Part shown: positions 33,118 through 42,580 of the stretch, in pieces
How positions within the stretch are numbered: the first letter of the stretch is position 1
Layout of the letters: the number at the start of each line of letters is the position of its first letter
The notes under the pieces: model-generated
Told to the model about the DNA's origin: nothing
Seen by the model: only the letters and a program-made list of their open reading frames with translations
Databases searched by the model: none
Made by a program: the position numbers and the translations under genes
Assembly: GCA_024280485.1 (NCBI GenBank)
Contig: JAJRQB010000029.1
Coordinates: forward strand, 1 to 55,029
Direction: 5' to 3'
Length of the DNA stretch: 55,029 nt
Source: Deltaproteobacteria bacterium
GTDB lineage: Bacteria > Desulfobacterota > Desulfuromonadia > Desulfuromonadales > Geopsychrobacteraceae

Positions 33118-35706
33118 ATGCCCAAATCAGAGAAAGTCTCGACAGGCTATGGTGGCCTGGATGAAATCCTTGACAGCTTACGGATCGGTGACAATGTCGT
33201 ACTGAAAGTCGATTCAGTAGAAGACTATCGCTATTTCGTAGGTCCCTTTGTCGACCAGTCTCTGGTAAGCGGGAAAAACGTTGTCTACATGCGCTTCGGC
33301 GACCACCCTCCATTGGTAGACCCCTCACCACAGGTTACGACCTACGAGTTTGATCCTCGGCAGGGCTTTGAGTCCTTCGCCAGCCAGATTCACAAAGTCA
33401 TTACCGATGAAGGGCCGGGTGCGTTTTACGTCTTCGATTGTCTTTCTGACTTACTTTCTGCCTGGGCCACCGATCATATGATCGGCAACTTTTTTCGTGT
33501 GACCTGCCCCTACCTTTTTGATCTCAACACGGTAGCCTACTTTGCCTTGATTCGAGGACATCATGCTGTTCGTACCCAGGAGCGGATTCGTGAAACCACA
33601 CAGGTGCTGATCGACATTTTCAGGCACGACAATCAAATCCATGTTCAACCTCTGAAAGTCTGGCAAAGAAGTTCCACAACCATGTTCCTTCCGCATCGCA
33701 AACAGGGGGAGAAATTCCTGCCCCTGGCCAACAGTTTTGAGGCAACCCAACTATTCAGCACGGTAATCGCCAACCAGGCACAGAGCGCTTCCCGGCAGCT
33801 TGACCATTGGCAGAAATTATTTCTGGAGGCAGAGCGGCTAATTGAGGATCAGGCTTCCGACATTGAACAGGCCCGGATGGTCAGACACATCTGCCGACAC
33901 ATAATCGGAGTTGAAGAACGGATTTTGTCTCTTGCGATAAAGCATTTCAGCCTGGAGTCTTTGCTGAACATCAAGTCCCGGCTAATCGGTACCGGATTTG
34001 TTGGCGGCAAGGCCGTCGGAATGCTGCTGGCTCAGAACATCCTGAGGCAGGACACATCATTTAACTGGGACGAGTACCTCGAAACCCATGATTCCTTTTT
34101 CGTCGGTTCAAACGTCTATTATTCTTACATTGTGCATAATGATCTCTGGCAATTATTTATGCAGCAGAAAACCCCGGAAGGCTATTTCGCGGTCGCCGGT
34201 GAATTGCGTAAAGAGATGCTGCTTGGCAGTTTCCCTGACACGATTAGGGACGGTTTTCGCAAACTGCTTGACTATTACGGGCAATATCCGATTATCATCC
34301 GCTCCAGCTCTCTACTTGAAGATGGGTTCGGAAACGCTTTTGCGGGTAAGTATGAAAGCTTTTTCTGTGTAAATCAGGGAAGTCCAGAAGCGCGGCTTGA
34401 GCAACTGGAAGAGATCGTACGGAAAGTTTTCGCCAGCGCCATGAGCGAAGATGCCCTGACCTACCGTCTGCAAAGAGGTCTCGACCAGAAAGACGAGCAA
34501 ATGGCGCTGCTGGTACAGAGGGTCTCCGGTTCTTATAAACAGCACTACTACTTCCCCGAGTTAGCGGGAGTTGGAGTCTCCTATAATACCTTTGTCTGGG
34601 ACAAGACAATGGACCCTCGCGCAGGAATGCTGCGTCTGGTTCTGGGCCTTGGCACCCGGGCCGTCGACCGTGTCGAAGGTGACTATCCGCGAATTGTTGC
34701 CTTGGACGCTCCAGAAAAGCAGGCCCACAATGGGTTTGAAGACACCCGCAAGTTTTCTCAACGAGACGTTGATCTGCTGAATATCAATGAAAACTGCCTA
34801 CAAACGAAGTCCTTACTCACCCTGACCAAAGAGGGTGTCGATATCCCTTGGCGACGCTATGCAGTACAAGACAAAGAGACCATGCAACTGCTTGAGCGCC
34901 GAGGACAGAAGCAGGATGTCTGGTTATTGACCTTCAATCAACTCTTTGCTGACAAAAAGTTCCCTAAACTGATGCAAAAAATGCTCAAGTCTCTTGAGAA
35001 GGCTTATGACTATCCGGTCGACGTGGAGTTTACAGTCAACTTCACTACCGATCTGGTTCCCAAGATCAATGTTGTCCAGTGTCGACCGTTGCAGACCAAG
35101 GGTGCGGAAAAGGATGTTGACATCCCGAGCGGCATCCCGGATGAGCAGACCTTCTTCCGCACGGAGGGGAATTTCATGGGGGGCAACATTTCCCAGCCTC
35201 TCAAATGGGTTATATGGGTCGATCCGGCCGCATACAGTCTTCTGCCAACCACTGACAAACATGAGATTGCACGCTTAGTTGGTCGTCTCAACAAGAGAAT
35301 CGCCGACAAAGTTGACAGTCCGACCATGCTGCTCGGCCCAGGCCGCTGGGGCACATCTACGCCTACAATGGGAGTGCCTATCACCTTTTCTGAAATCAAC
35401 AACTTTTCCGTGCTAGCCGAAGTCGCGTTTACCAGCGGCAACCTGATGCCGGAACTCTCTTTCGGGTCGCACTTTTTTCAGGATCTGGTCGAAGCTGAAA
35501 TTTTCTATCTTGCGCTTTATCCGGAGAATAAAAACTGCTTTTTTAACAGGGACTGGTTACAAAAACAGCCTAACGCACTGGAAGGACTGGCACCGACCAG
35601 TGCTCGCTTTAAAAAAGTGCTCAAAGTATTTCGGGTCCCAGAAAAGAATCTGTACCTGATGGCCGATGTGGTTTCTCAGCAGCTCATCTGCTTCAAACAA
35701 GAATGA
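33118..35706 (+). CDS. Large protein with KaiC-like N-terminal region and PPDK_N/PEP-synthase ATP-binding domain
   Basis: 862 aa. Residues 1-220 resemble a RecA/KaiC-type domain (STGYGGLDEILDSLRIGDNVVLKV...YVFDCLSDL), but the Walker A is not canonical. From about residue 300 (GTGFVGGKAVGMLLAQNIL) the protein follows the pyruvate phosphate dikinase ATP-grasp domain, with RSSSLLEDGFGNAFAGKYESF and QVVQCRPLQ-like segments. The phospho-His and PEP-binding domains of true PEP synthase are not seen. GGAG is 6 nt before the ATG. Proteins of this kind are usually annotated only as PEP/pyruvate-binding domain proteins; the activity is unknown. Confidence 0.78.
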   Translation: MPKSEKVSTGYGGLDEILDSLRIGDNVVLKVDSVEDYRYFVGPFVDQSLVSGKNVVYMRFGDHPPLVDPSPQVTTYEFDPRQGFESFASQIHKVITDEGPGAFYVFDCLSDLLSAWATDHMIGNFFRVTCPYLFDLNTVAYFALIRGHHAVRTQERIRETTQVLIDIFRHDNQIHVQPLKVWQRSSTTMFLPHRKQGEKFLPLANSFEATQLFSTVIANQAQSASRQLDHWQKLFLEAERLIEDQASDIEQARMVRHICRHIIGVEERILSLAIKHFSLESLLNIKSRLIGTGFVGGKAVGMLLAQNILRQDTSFNWDEYLETHDSFFVGSNVYYSYIVHNDLWQLFMQQKTPEGYFAVAGELRKEMLLGSFPDTIRDGFRKLLDYYGQYPIIIRSSSLLEDGFGNAFAGKYESFFCVNQGSPEARLEQLEEIVRKVFASAMSEDALTYRLQRGLDQKDEQMALLVQRVSGSYKQHYYFPELAGVGVSYNTFVWDKTMDPRAGMLRLVLGLGTRAVDRVEGDYPRIVALDAPEKQAHNGFEDTRKFSQRDVDLLNINENCLQTKSLLTLTKEGVDIPWRRYAVQDKETMQLLERRGQKQDVWLLTFNQLFADKKFPKLMQKMLKSLEKAYDYPVDVEFTVNFTTDLVPKINVVQCRPLQTKGAEKDVDIPSGIPDEQTFFRTEGNFMGGNISQPLKWVIWVDPAAYSLLPTTDKHEIARLVGRLNKRIADKVDSPTMLLGPGRWGTSTPTMGVPITFSEINNFSVLAEVAFTSGNLMPELSFGSHFFQDLVEAEIFYLALYPENKNCFFNRDWLQKQPNALEGLAPTSARFKKVLKVFRVPEKNLYLMADVVSQQLICFKQE

Positions 35707-35790
35707 AGAAGAGGGTGCCAGATGAAAAGATAGTGCTTGGTGGTGGGTTAAACCCAGGTTTGCGCCTGTGGCCATAACTACATACCCCAG

Positions 35791-36888
35791 CTATATTTCT
35801 CTTTCTGTTGCGCTTGCAATCGCACGCCTTTGCTGGCAGCGGTCTTCGGTACGCATAAAATCACCGAAACTGCCCCAGGTGCGCCCCATACAGCCTCCGG
35901 CACAACTCGAGAGCAATTCACAAGCCTGACATTCGGGGAGTGCTGCAGTCCTCTGCCGACTGATCGATTGTAACTCTGACCAGAGCGGAACGCCCTCGCA
36001 CAGGGCAGCAGCAAACCCCTTCTCGAATAGATCCGCTACGGAATATTCCTCAGCATGGCACATCAGACAGGGGTAGAGCACCCCTTGCGCGGTCAGATAG
36101 GGGGTCTCTATGAAGCGACAGCAGCCTGAAGATTGGCTTCTTGCTGAACACCACTCAAAAGCTGCGACGCAACCAATCTTTGCGTAAAGCTCTCGGAAGC
36201 CCTTATCATCCCGAAAACGATCCAGCAATGGTTGGTATTGTTCTGGTTCTGGTGGCGCGATGAGCTCATCCGTTGCTGCTCGCCCATAGCGGACCAGGCA
36301 ACCACTGCTGACCGAACCAACCCCAAGTTCAAGGGCCAGAGCAAAGAGATCAGGGAGCTCATGTAGATTGTGACGCATCTCGGTCATAAACAGCGCCAAC
36401 TGCGACCCCAGCCCGTAACGGACCAGCTGCTTCAAACCCTCCAGAGTTTGCCGAAAGGTCCCTTCTCCGCGGACCAAATCATGGCTTTCAGCAGTGGCCC
36501 CATCCAGACTGACCTGGATCTGCAGGTTGTCCAATCCGAGCTCGCGCAAGGCAGACAGGTCTGCTGGACTGAAGAGCATGCCGTTGGTCTGCAGAATGAT
36601 TTTATCCAAACCGATTTCAGCTGCAAAACCGAGAAGTTCCAGCCAATCTGGATGCAGAAGCGGCTCACCACCGGTCAGACGGACCCCGGACCCTCCAAGT
36701 CGAACAAAATCTCTGAGCACCTGTCGCACGTCCTCCACGGAAACCTGTGCTGCAGATTCGCAAGGCCCTGCTTCAACCCAACAATGTGCACAATCAAGAT
36801 TACATGCGTCGGTGAGAGAAATCGTAAGCATTTCAGGGAGAGATAATTCAGCTTGTTTAAATTCAGAAATAATTTGCAGGTGACCCAT
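35791..36888 (-). CDS. Radical SAM/SPASM protein, possible metalloenzyme or peptide maturase
   Basis: 365 aa. The radical SAM motif is C29-x3-C33-x2-C36 (CNLDCAHC), with GGEP following. The C-terminal SPASM-type Cys clusters (CCRFIE, CLMC, CQACELLSSCAGGC) would hold auxiliary clusters. SPASM enzymes modify peptides or help mature metalloenzymes. It lies downstream of MoaA, MOSC and the Fe-ADH/two-component group on the same strand and is preceded by three copies of the UAS motif shared with mft and ADH operons. No small substrate peptide was found next to it. One option is the radical SAM maturase family linked to tungsten oxidoreductases; this is a suggestion from context. Confidence 0.8.
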   Translation of the reverse strand: MGHLQIISEFKQAELSLPEMLTISLTDACNLDCAHCWVEAGPCESAAQVSVEDVRQVLRDFVRLGGSGVRLTGGEPLLHPDWLELLGFAAEIGLDKIILQTNGMLFSPADLSALRELGLDNLQIQVSLDGATAESHDLVRGEGTFRQTLEGLKQLVRYGLGSQLALFMTEMRHNLHELPDLFALALELGVGSVSSGCLVRYGRAATDELIAPPEPEQYQPLLDRFRDDKGFRELYAKIGCVAAFEWCSARSQSSGCCRFIETPYLTAQGVLYPCLMCHAEEYSVADLFEKGFAAALCEGVPLWSELQSISRQRTAALPECQACELLSSCAGGCMGRTWGSFGDFMRTEDRCQQRRAIASATEREI

Positions 36889-36943
36889 AATCGACCTCAG
36901 GCAGCGCTTGCAGATCTGGTTACGACAGTAATCGAGTCAGAAG

Positions 36944-37032
36944 TGTAGAGATTTTGGACAACATCCGTAAGAAAAAAGAAATATCAGGGGAAAACCTGTG
37001 GATATTTTCCACAACTGTAGAGTTTGTCTACA
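36944..37032. promoter_or_regulatory. Triple activator sites upstream of the radical SAM gene
   Basis: TGTAGA-GATTT-TGGACA (36944-36960), TGTGGA-TATTT-TCCACA (36997-37013) and TGTAGA-GTTTG-TCTACA (37016-37032). The last two are perfect palindromes whose centres are 19 bp apart, and the first is 53 bp away (about five helical turns). The clearest instance of the window-wide motif. A weak -24/-12 candidate for the radical SAM gene lies near 36911-36928. Confidence 0.75.
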
Positions 37033-37084
37033 GGATTTGTCAGATAGAGCTATGAATAAGCTCGTCTGCTACACACTTCCCTCA

Positions 37085-37243
37085 CTACCCTGCGGTCTTA
37101 AGAAAATCACGAAGGCCCTGTTTCAGCACTGTAGAAACATCGATGCCATTTCCCCGTAAAGCTTTCTGGAGCAATGTCCACTCAGTTTCGTTGACCCGCA
37201 CCGAGAGGACATGTTTTTTGACTTGATCATTTTTTCTGTTCAT
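37085..37243 (-). CDS. Small ribbon-helix-helix-like protein (52 aa)
   Basis: A 52-residue basic protein: HVLSVRVNETEWTLLQKAL followed by GIDVSTVLKQGLRDFLKTAG. A beta strand followed by two helices is the layout of CopG/Arc-type ribbon-helix-helix DNA-binding proteins. It sits between the MOSC gene (45 nt upstream) and the activator sites before the radical SAM gene, all on the minus strand. The ribosome site is weak (GGATAGG). It is too short for usual ORF filters. It may regulate the neighbouring genes. Confidence 0.6.
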   Translation of the reverse strand: MNRKNDQVKKHVLSVRVNETEWTLLQKALRGNGIDVSTVLKQGLRDFLKTAG

Positions 37244-37287
37244 CAATCAGCCTATCCAAACTGGAAACGGTTTGATCGTAAAACAAC

Positions 37288-37719
37288 CTAAACCACCCTG
37301 AAATAAGATCCCGACTCGACCTTACCTCCACGTAGAACCTTGGCAAAAATGCCCTCTTTGGGCATCACACAATCTCCGGCCTGATGGTAGATGGCACAGT
37401 GCTGATGGCATTCCTTACCGATCTGAGTCACTTCAAGCAGCGCAGCCCCCAACTCAAATTTGGTCCCCACAGGCAAGGAGACAAGGTCGACCCCACGCGT
37501 GGTGATATTTTCAGCAAAGGCGCCCGGAGCCAATTCGAGGCCCAACTGACGCATCTTGTCGACACTCTCTTCGGCCAGCAAGCTGACCTGACGGTGCCAG
37601 TCTCCGGCATGAGCGTCACCGACAATGCCGTAATTCTCTCTTAGAGCTACCGCCGCGACCTCGATCTTTTGCATCCCTTTTTCTTCACTGATATTGACTG
37701 CTATAACCTGTGCTGCCAT
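37288..37719 (-). CDS. MOSC-domain protein
   Basis: 143 aa from the ATG at 37719 (AGGAG upstream; a longer frame to 37746 lacks a ribosome site). MOSC features: GDAHAGDWHRQVSLL, PGAFAENITTRG, and the conserved sulfur-binding Cys in IGKECHQHCAIY, ending GIFAKVLRGG. MOSC domains carry or transfer sulfur for molybdenum/tungsten cofactor enzymes. It follows moaA, so the two likely act in pterin cofactor synthesis or modification. Confidence 0.9.
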   Translation of the reverse strand: MAAQVIAVNISEEKGMQKIEVAAVALRENYGIVGDAHAGDWHRQVSLLAEESVDKMRQLGLELAPGAFAENITTRGVDLVSLPVGTKFELGAALLEVTQIGKECHQHCAIYHQAGDCVMPKEGIFAKVLRGGKVESGSYFRVV

Positions 37720-37738
37720 CTCATTACTCCTAGAGTTT

Positions 37739-38716
37739 TCAACCACCGATTTGTGCCATGGTGAATGCTGTATGCTGGGCTTCCTGTTCGTTCATCGCGT
37801 GCATGGCCGGTTTGATTGCAACCAGTTTGCGTAACACCGCCTGAATGGCGGCATTATCTCCGTCAGCAAGAACTTGTGTCAAATCAAATTCATCATTGGC
37901 AAAGAGACAGCTTCTGACTTTGCCCGAGGCGGTAATCCTGATCCGGTTACAATCCGCACAAAAGTGTCCGGAGAGAGCGGTAATCACACCGATAGTCCCC
38001 TGCGCACCAGCGACCTTGTATACCCTGGCCGGTCCGTCCAACTCACCGCTGATCACTGGTGAGAAGGGATACTGCTCAGCTATACGTGCCAGGATATCCT
38101 CTCCCGGCATCACCAACGATTGCCAGCCCTCCTCCTTGATCGCCGGCATATATTCGATAAAACGCACTGAGATCTTGTTTTCCAGGGTCATGGCGGCAAA
38201 GTCGACCAGTTCAGCGTCGTTGACACCACGCATCACCACCATATTCAACTTGATCGGCAGACCAACCTCCTCAGCGGCAGCAATTCCGGCCAATACCCTA
38301 TTCAGGCCATCACGCCTGGTAATCGATCTGAACACTTCAGGCCGTAGCGTGTCGAGGCTGATATTCAGACGTTGTACCCCTGAACGCTTCAAATCGGCGG
38401 CCATCTCCGGCAATTGCAGACCGTTGGTTGTCATGACCAGCTGCTTCAGGCCGGGGAGTTCTGACAATTGTGCGAGAAAATCTACAATCCCCTTGCGGAC
38501 AAGAGGCTCACCACCGGTAACGCGAATCTTTTCAATTCCCAATGAAACTGCGGCCTGCGACAAACGGTAAAGCTGTTCATAACTGAGGATATTGTTATGT
38601 TCCAGCTTGGGGATTCCATCTTGTGGCATACAGTAACGGCAACGCATGTTGCAGCGATCGGTAACAGAGAGGCGCAAGTAATTAATTTTTCGCCCATGGC
38701 TATCAATTATCGACAT
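37739..38716 (-). CDS. moaA: GTP 3',8-cyclase MoaA, molybdenum/tungsten cofactor synthesis
   Basis: 325 aa radical SAM enzyme. The first cluster motif is C22-x3-C26-x2-C29 (CNMRCRYC); the C-terminal cluster ligands are in CADCNRIRIT...RSC. The protein ends with Gly-Gly, needed for activity in MoaA. It converts GTP to 3',8-cyclo-GTP, the first step of molybdopterin synthesis. The start at 38716 overlaps nothing and lies behind GGGGTGAT; the frame begins just after the regulator gene, whose stop it nearly touches. Position behind an alcohol-related regulator suggests that cofactor supply is co-induced with the dehydrogenases. Confidence 0.95.
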   Translation of the reverse strand: MSIIDSHGRKINYLRLSVTDRCNMRCRYCMPQDGIPKLEHNNILSYEQLYRLSQAAVSLGIEKIRVTGGEPLVRKGIVDFLAQLSELPGLKQLVMTTNGLQLPEMAADLKRSGVQRLNISLDTLRPEVFRSITRRDGLNRVLAGIAAAEEVGLPIKLNMVVMRGVNDAELVDFAAMTLENKISVRFIEYMPAIKEEGWQSLVMPGEDILARIAEQYPFSPVISGELDGPARVYKVAGAQGTIGVITALSGHFCADCNRIRITASGKVRSCLFANDEFDLTQVLADGDNAAIQAVLRKLVAIKPAMHAMNEQEAQHTAFTMAQIGG

Positions 38717-38721
38717 AATCA

Positions 38722-40098
38722 TCACCCCGGAGTGGGGCCTCCATTTTCCAAATCGTACCTGTCAAGCTTGGTGTAAAGAGTTTTACGATCAATCTCAAGA
38801 ACCTTGGCCGCCTGACTTTTGTTACCTTCAACCGCAGCCATAACTCTGCAAATATGCTCCTTTTCAACTTCCCAGAGCGGTGTCGAGGTGCTGGCGGAGC
38901 TGCCGCTGCTTCTCGTCGGCAGGGGTAATTTTTCTGGCGTAAAGGGGAGAAGATCTGTGGAAATCTTGTTATCCGTTGCAAGGATACAGGCCCGCCGAAT
39001 CGTATTTTTCAACTCCCGGACATTGCCAGGCCAGTGATAGGCCTGCAGCGCGGCGAGGGCCTCATCGGTAATCTGAAAAGGCCCGCCACTGTGCTCGGGC
39101 GAATCTTTCAGAAAGTGCATGGCCAGCGGCAAAATATCACCCGGCCGTTCACTCAAGAGCGGGAGATGGATCGGCAAGAAGTTAATTCTATGATAAAAGT
39201 CCTCGCGAAATTCACCGCGTTCAACGCACAAAGACAGGACTCTATTCGAAGCAAAAACAAAACGGACATCGACAGAAATATCGCGACTTCCACCCAGCCT
39301 GCGAAAGGTTCCGGTCTCAAGAATTCGCAACAGTTTCACCTGGACATCGAGCGACATCTCAGAGACTTCATCCATAAACAAGGTGCCGTTATCGGCCAGC
39401 TCGAACAGACCTGCGCGCGCCTTGTTAGCGCCAGTAAACGCACCTTGCATATGTCCAAAGAGTTCGCTCTCAGCGGTATTCACGTCGAGCCGTCCACAAT
39501 TTATGGTGACGAAGGGCTTATCTTTACGTGGGCTGAAATCATGAACAGCCCTGGCAATCAACTCTTTGCCGGTGCCACTGGCCCCATAAATCAAAACATG
39601 CTCGTCCGTTGCGCCCCACCGCTTAACGGTCTCCAAAACCTTGACCATCTCTTCACTACGACCAACCACCTGATGATTCTCAAGTTTGCTGATTTCGAGG
39701 CGGAGATTGATGTTTTCACGTCTCAAGCGGTTCTTCTCATTCGCCTTACCGATCACCATTTCCAGTTCATCCAGCTTCACCGGCTTGGTCAGATAGTCAT
39801 AAGCGCCCAACTTGATACACTTAACCGCCGTTTCAATATCACCGTGACCCGTAAACATAATGATTTCAGGGATGCTCGAGTGATCGTTCATCCTCTCAAG
39901 CACCTCTACGCCATCCATCTCCGGCATCTTGACATCCAGCAGCACGACATTGAAGCACTCTTCAGCGTAGAGATTCAGCCCTTCCAGCCCATCAGCTGCG
40001 ACCTGAACTGAATAGCCACTACGGGTCAGCTCCGACTTCAGTAGCTCGCGCAAAGGGGTTTCATCCTCAACAATGAGAACTTTTGCTTTTTTTTCCAT
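38722..40098 (-). CDS. Sigma-54-dependent response regulator (NtrC family) of the Fe-ADH operon
   Basis: 458 aa: receiver with phospho-acceptor D55 (VVLLDVKMPE), AAA+ domain with Walker A GASGTGKE and the sigma-54 loop GAFTGA, and Fis-type HTH (NKSQAAKVLEIDRKTLYTKL). The start at 40098, or ATG 40101, overlaps the kinase stop. It is the best candidate for the protein that binds the TGTRGA-N5-TCYMCA palindromes, since it is encoded in one of the operons behind them and the window's other complete activator has a different nearby site. This link is inference. Confidence 0.9.
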   Translation of the reverse strand: MEKKAKVLIVEDETPLRELLKSELTRSGYSVQVAADGLEGLNLYAEECFNVVLLDVKMPEMDGVEVLERMNDHSSIPEIIMFTGHGDIETAVKCIKLGAYDYLTKPVKLDELEMVIGKANEKNRLRRENINLRLEISKLENHQVVGRSEEMVKVLETVKRWGATDEHVLIYGASGTGKELIARAVHDFSPRKDKPFVTINCGRLDVNTAESELFGHMQGAFTGANKARAGLFELADNGTLFMDEVSEMSLDVQVKLLRILETGTFRRLGGSRDISVDVRFVFASNRVLSLCVERGEFREDFYHRINFLPIHLPLLSERPGDILPLAMHFLKDSPEHSGGPFQITDEALAALQAYHWPGNVRELKNTIRRACILATDNKISTDLLPFTPEKLPLPTRSSGSSASTSTPLWEVEKEHICRVMAAVEGNKSQAAKVLEIDRKTLYTKLDRYDLENGGPTPG

Positions 40099-40100
40099 CA

Positions 40101-41324
40101 TCACTCCTGACATACCGGAAAACTCACAATAAATTCAGTCCCTTGACCGACTGTACTATGAACATCTATCTCGCCATGATGTTTTTTAATAATGTCGTAG
40201 GTGACCGCCAGACCAAGCCCCTGCCCCTTACCAACGACCTTGGTCGTGAAAAACGGGTTCCAGATCTGATCAAGGATATCCGGAGCAATACCGACGCCGG
40301 TATCGACGACTTTGGCGACCACCTGAGAACCCACAACCTGAGTTTCAATGCGAACTGAACCCAGGTCTTCAATAGACTGCAGCGCATTCAGAATCAGATT
40401 TAAGAACACCTGCCGTAAAGCACTGGCATCCCCATCTACTAACGGGAGCGGGATAAACAGATTTTCACTTAAGTCTATCTTCCCCTCCCGCCCCTTGTGA
40501 CGCACAAGCTCGAGAACCTCACCAATAATTTCATTGAGATCAACCTTGCCGAACTCTCCTTCAGACTTGCGGCTGAAGCTCAGCAAGCTGTCGATGATTC
40601 CCTTGCAGCGGTAGACCTCACGCACGATAACATCCAGATATTTAGGGAAATCGAGCAGGCGCAAATCACCTGCCAGAGATTTATCCTCGCGAAAGCGCCT
40701 TTGCAAGGCTTCGGCATAACCTGCGACTGAGGTCATGGGATTATTGATTTCATGGGCGACGCCCGCTGCCAGCACGCCGATACTCGACATCTTCTCCGCC
40801 TGCAGTAACTGCAACTCCCTGCTCCGCCGCTCGGTTACATCCCGGATAAAGACCAGAGCCCGGTTTCCTCCCAACGCATTCTCGCTGGGGGTTGCGATGG
40901 GAGTTGCGATAACATCATAAAAATGGTTTCGGCCGCCGTTAGAGTGGGGGGTCGAGAAAGAGAGTTGAGAACTCTCACCGCGAAGTGCTTTTTCGACAGG
41001 ACAATTGATTGCCCCGGTTTCCTGATCTGCATGAAAAAGCGCTCGACAACTCTTCCCAAGAAGGGTCTCTTTAGGAAACATCCGAGGACAAACATGGTTG
41101 CGATGCTGAACCAGCCCCTTACTGTCATAGATAACCACACCGTCGCTGATGGCATCGAAGACCGCCTGCAATTCGGTCTTCTTGACACGAAGGCCGAGAT
41201 TGGCCGCTTCAAGTTCCTGAATTTTCTGCTTTACTTCACCATAAAAGCCCATTTTTGAGCTTTCGATTCCGAGCAGTGTATCCAGAAAGGGTTCATCGAT
41301 CTGAGTGTGTTTAATCTCTTTCAT
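40101..41324 (-). CDS. Cytoplasmic PAS-domain histidine kinase of the Fe-ADH operon
   Basis: 407 aa without membrane helices: N-terminal helix, one PAS domain (about residues 50-165; VFDAISDGVVIYDSKG), HisKA with AGVAHEINNPMTS, and ATPase domain (NLILNALQS, DTGVGI, GKGQGLGLA). A Cys in the CRALFHADQE region and a CPVEKAL motif follow the PAS core, as in the paralogous kinase at 20817-22748. The ATG overlaps the stop of the dehydrogenase gene (ATGA). It senses a cytoplasmic signal, perhaps redox or an alcohol/aldehyde metabolite, and should phosphorylate the regulator that follows. Confidence 0.9.
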   Translation of the reverse strand: MKEIKHTQIDEPFLDTLLGIESSKMGFYGEVKQKIQELEAANLGLRVKKTELQAVFDAISDGVVIYDSKGLVQHRNHVCPRMFPKETLLGKSCRALFHADQETGAINCPVEKALRGESSQLSFSTPHSNGGRNHFYDVIATPIATPSENALGGNRALVFIRDVTERRSRELQLLQAEKMSSIGVLAAGVAHEINNPMTSVAGYAEALQRRFREDKSLAGDLRLLDFPKYLDVIVREVYRCKGIIDSLLSFSRKSEGEFGKVDLNEIIGEVLELVRHKGREGKIDLSENLFIPLPLVDGDASALRQVFLNLILNALQSIEDLGSVRIETQVVGSQVVAKVVDTGVGIAPDILDQIWNPFFTTKVVGKGQGLGLAVTYDIIKKHHGEIDVHSTVGQGTEFIVSFPVCQE

Positions 41325-42487
41325 CAGTAGGATCTCTTTAAAATACCGAGCAAATCTTCTTGATCGGTCTGCCGCGGTGAAGTCAACAAACAGACATCAT
41401 CCAGAGCTTTAGCTGCCAAACTGGACAAGTCCTCTTCACGAACTCCAAGGTTCCGCAGCCCTCGCGGTGCATTCCCAGCATCAAGTAACTGGTCTACCGT
41501 CTCCAGTGCCATCTCCTCAACATACTTGGTTTCAATACCAACCGGGTTGTGGCCCAGCGCTGCAGCAAAGCCCGCAAGCTTTCTCTCAACAACAGGGAAG
41601 TCATAACGCAGAACCTCAGGCAGCAAGACGGCGTTAACATGTCCATGGTTGGCATCGTACAGTCCGCCGATTGGATGAGCCAGCGCATGGCTGATACCAA
41701 GCAAGGCATTAGAAAAGGCCATTCCGGCATGCAAACTGGCGCGCGACAAATCTTCCAGGTCATCGGCACGCCGCTCTTTTACCGCTCTGGAAAAACTCTT
41801 AGCCAACAGAGTTAAGGCCTGTGCCGCGTTTACATCGGTCAAGGTCGAAGCCGCGACAGAGAAATAGGCTTCAACGGCATGGGAGAGAGCATCAATGGCG
41901 CTGCTGCCGAGAAATTCATCGGGCAGGGTCTCGAGGGTATCTGGGTCGGTGAGGCTGATATCGGGAGCGACACAGCGACTCATAATAGTGAGTTTACATT
42001 TTTCAGTACTGTCGTTGATAACCGCAAATTGAGAGACATCGGAACCGGTGCCACAGGTCGTAGGACAGAGCACCAGCGGTGGCAAGGGGCGATGGATCTG
42101 ATCGATGCCCCGGTAATCCTGAATTCGACCGCCATTGGATCCGAGGATCGCAATCCCCTTAGCCGCATCCATGGCGCTACCGCCACCAAGACCAACAATG
42201 ACATCAGCACCCTGAGCCACATATTCGTTAAAACCTGCCTCAATCTCAAAGTCTTTCGGATTAGAAGTGACCTGATCGAACAGAACGAAGTCGAGCCCGG
42301 CATCCTGCAGGCTCTTCATCACCCGATCGACCCACCCGGCGCGCAGCAAGCCTTCATCACTGACCAGAAAAACCTTTTTCCCGCCAAGCCGCTTAGCACA
42401 GGATCCGACCTGGTTCAGCAGTCCACGCCCGAAAATTATTTCTGGAACTTCAAATTTACAATGTTGATTCGGGTTATCAAATCCCAT
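41324..42487 (-). CDS. Iron-containing alcohol dehydrogenase
   Basis: 387 aa type III alcohol dehydrogenase: NAD motif GGGSAMDAAKG, metal ligands in DALSHAVEAY (Asp, His) and HALAHPIGGLYDANHGH (His, His). Converts alcohol to aldehyde in the cytoplasm. First gene of an operon with its own kinase and NtrC-type regulator, then moaA and MOSC. A sigma-54 promoter (42581-42596) and tandem UAS (42653-42687) lie upstream, so expression is probably autoregulated. Specific substrate unknown; it is distinct from the MDO-like enzyme at 27482-28687. Confidence 0.92.
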   Translation of the reverse strand: MGFDNPNQHCKFEVPEIIFGRGLLNQVGSCAKRLGGKKVFLVSDEGLLRAGWVDRVMKSLQDAGLDFVLFDQVTSNPKDFEIEAGFNEYVAQGADVIVGLGGGSAMDAAKGIAILGSNGGRIQDYRGIDQIHRPLPPLVLCPTTCGTGSDVSQFAVINDSTEKCKLTIMSRCVAPDISLTDPDTLETLPDEFLGSSAIDALSHAVEAYFSVAASTLTDVNAAQALTLLAKSFSRAVKERRADDLEDLSRASLHAGMAFSNALLGISHALAHPIGGLYDANHGHVNAVLLPEVLRYDFPVVERKLAGFAAALGHNPVGIETKYVEEMALETVDQLLDAGNAPRGLRNLGVREEDLSSLAAKALDDVCLLTSPRQTDQEDLLGILKRSY

Positions 42488-42580
42488 GGATTAATCCTTC
42501 GTCGCAGCGAATCATCATAGTGGCACAACAAACCGACCCAAAAAGAGCAAAACCACCTGAAAGTCGTGACTAAAAAGCAT

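Noticed and set aside
37845-38570. 241-codon plus-strand frame opposite moaA
   Set aside because: Shadow of moaA, whose motifs are complete.
39034-40011. 325-codon plus-strand frame opposite the NtrC-type regulator
   Set aside because: Shadow frame; no start signal and no recognisable domain.
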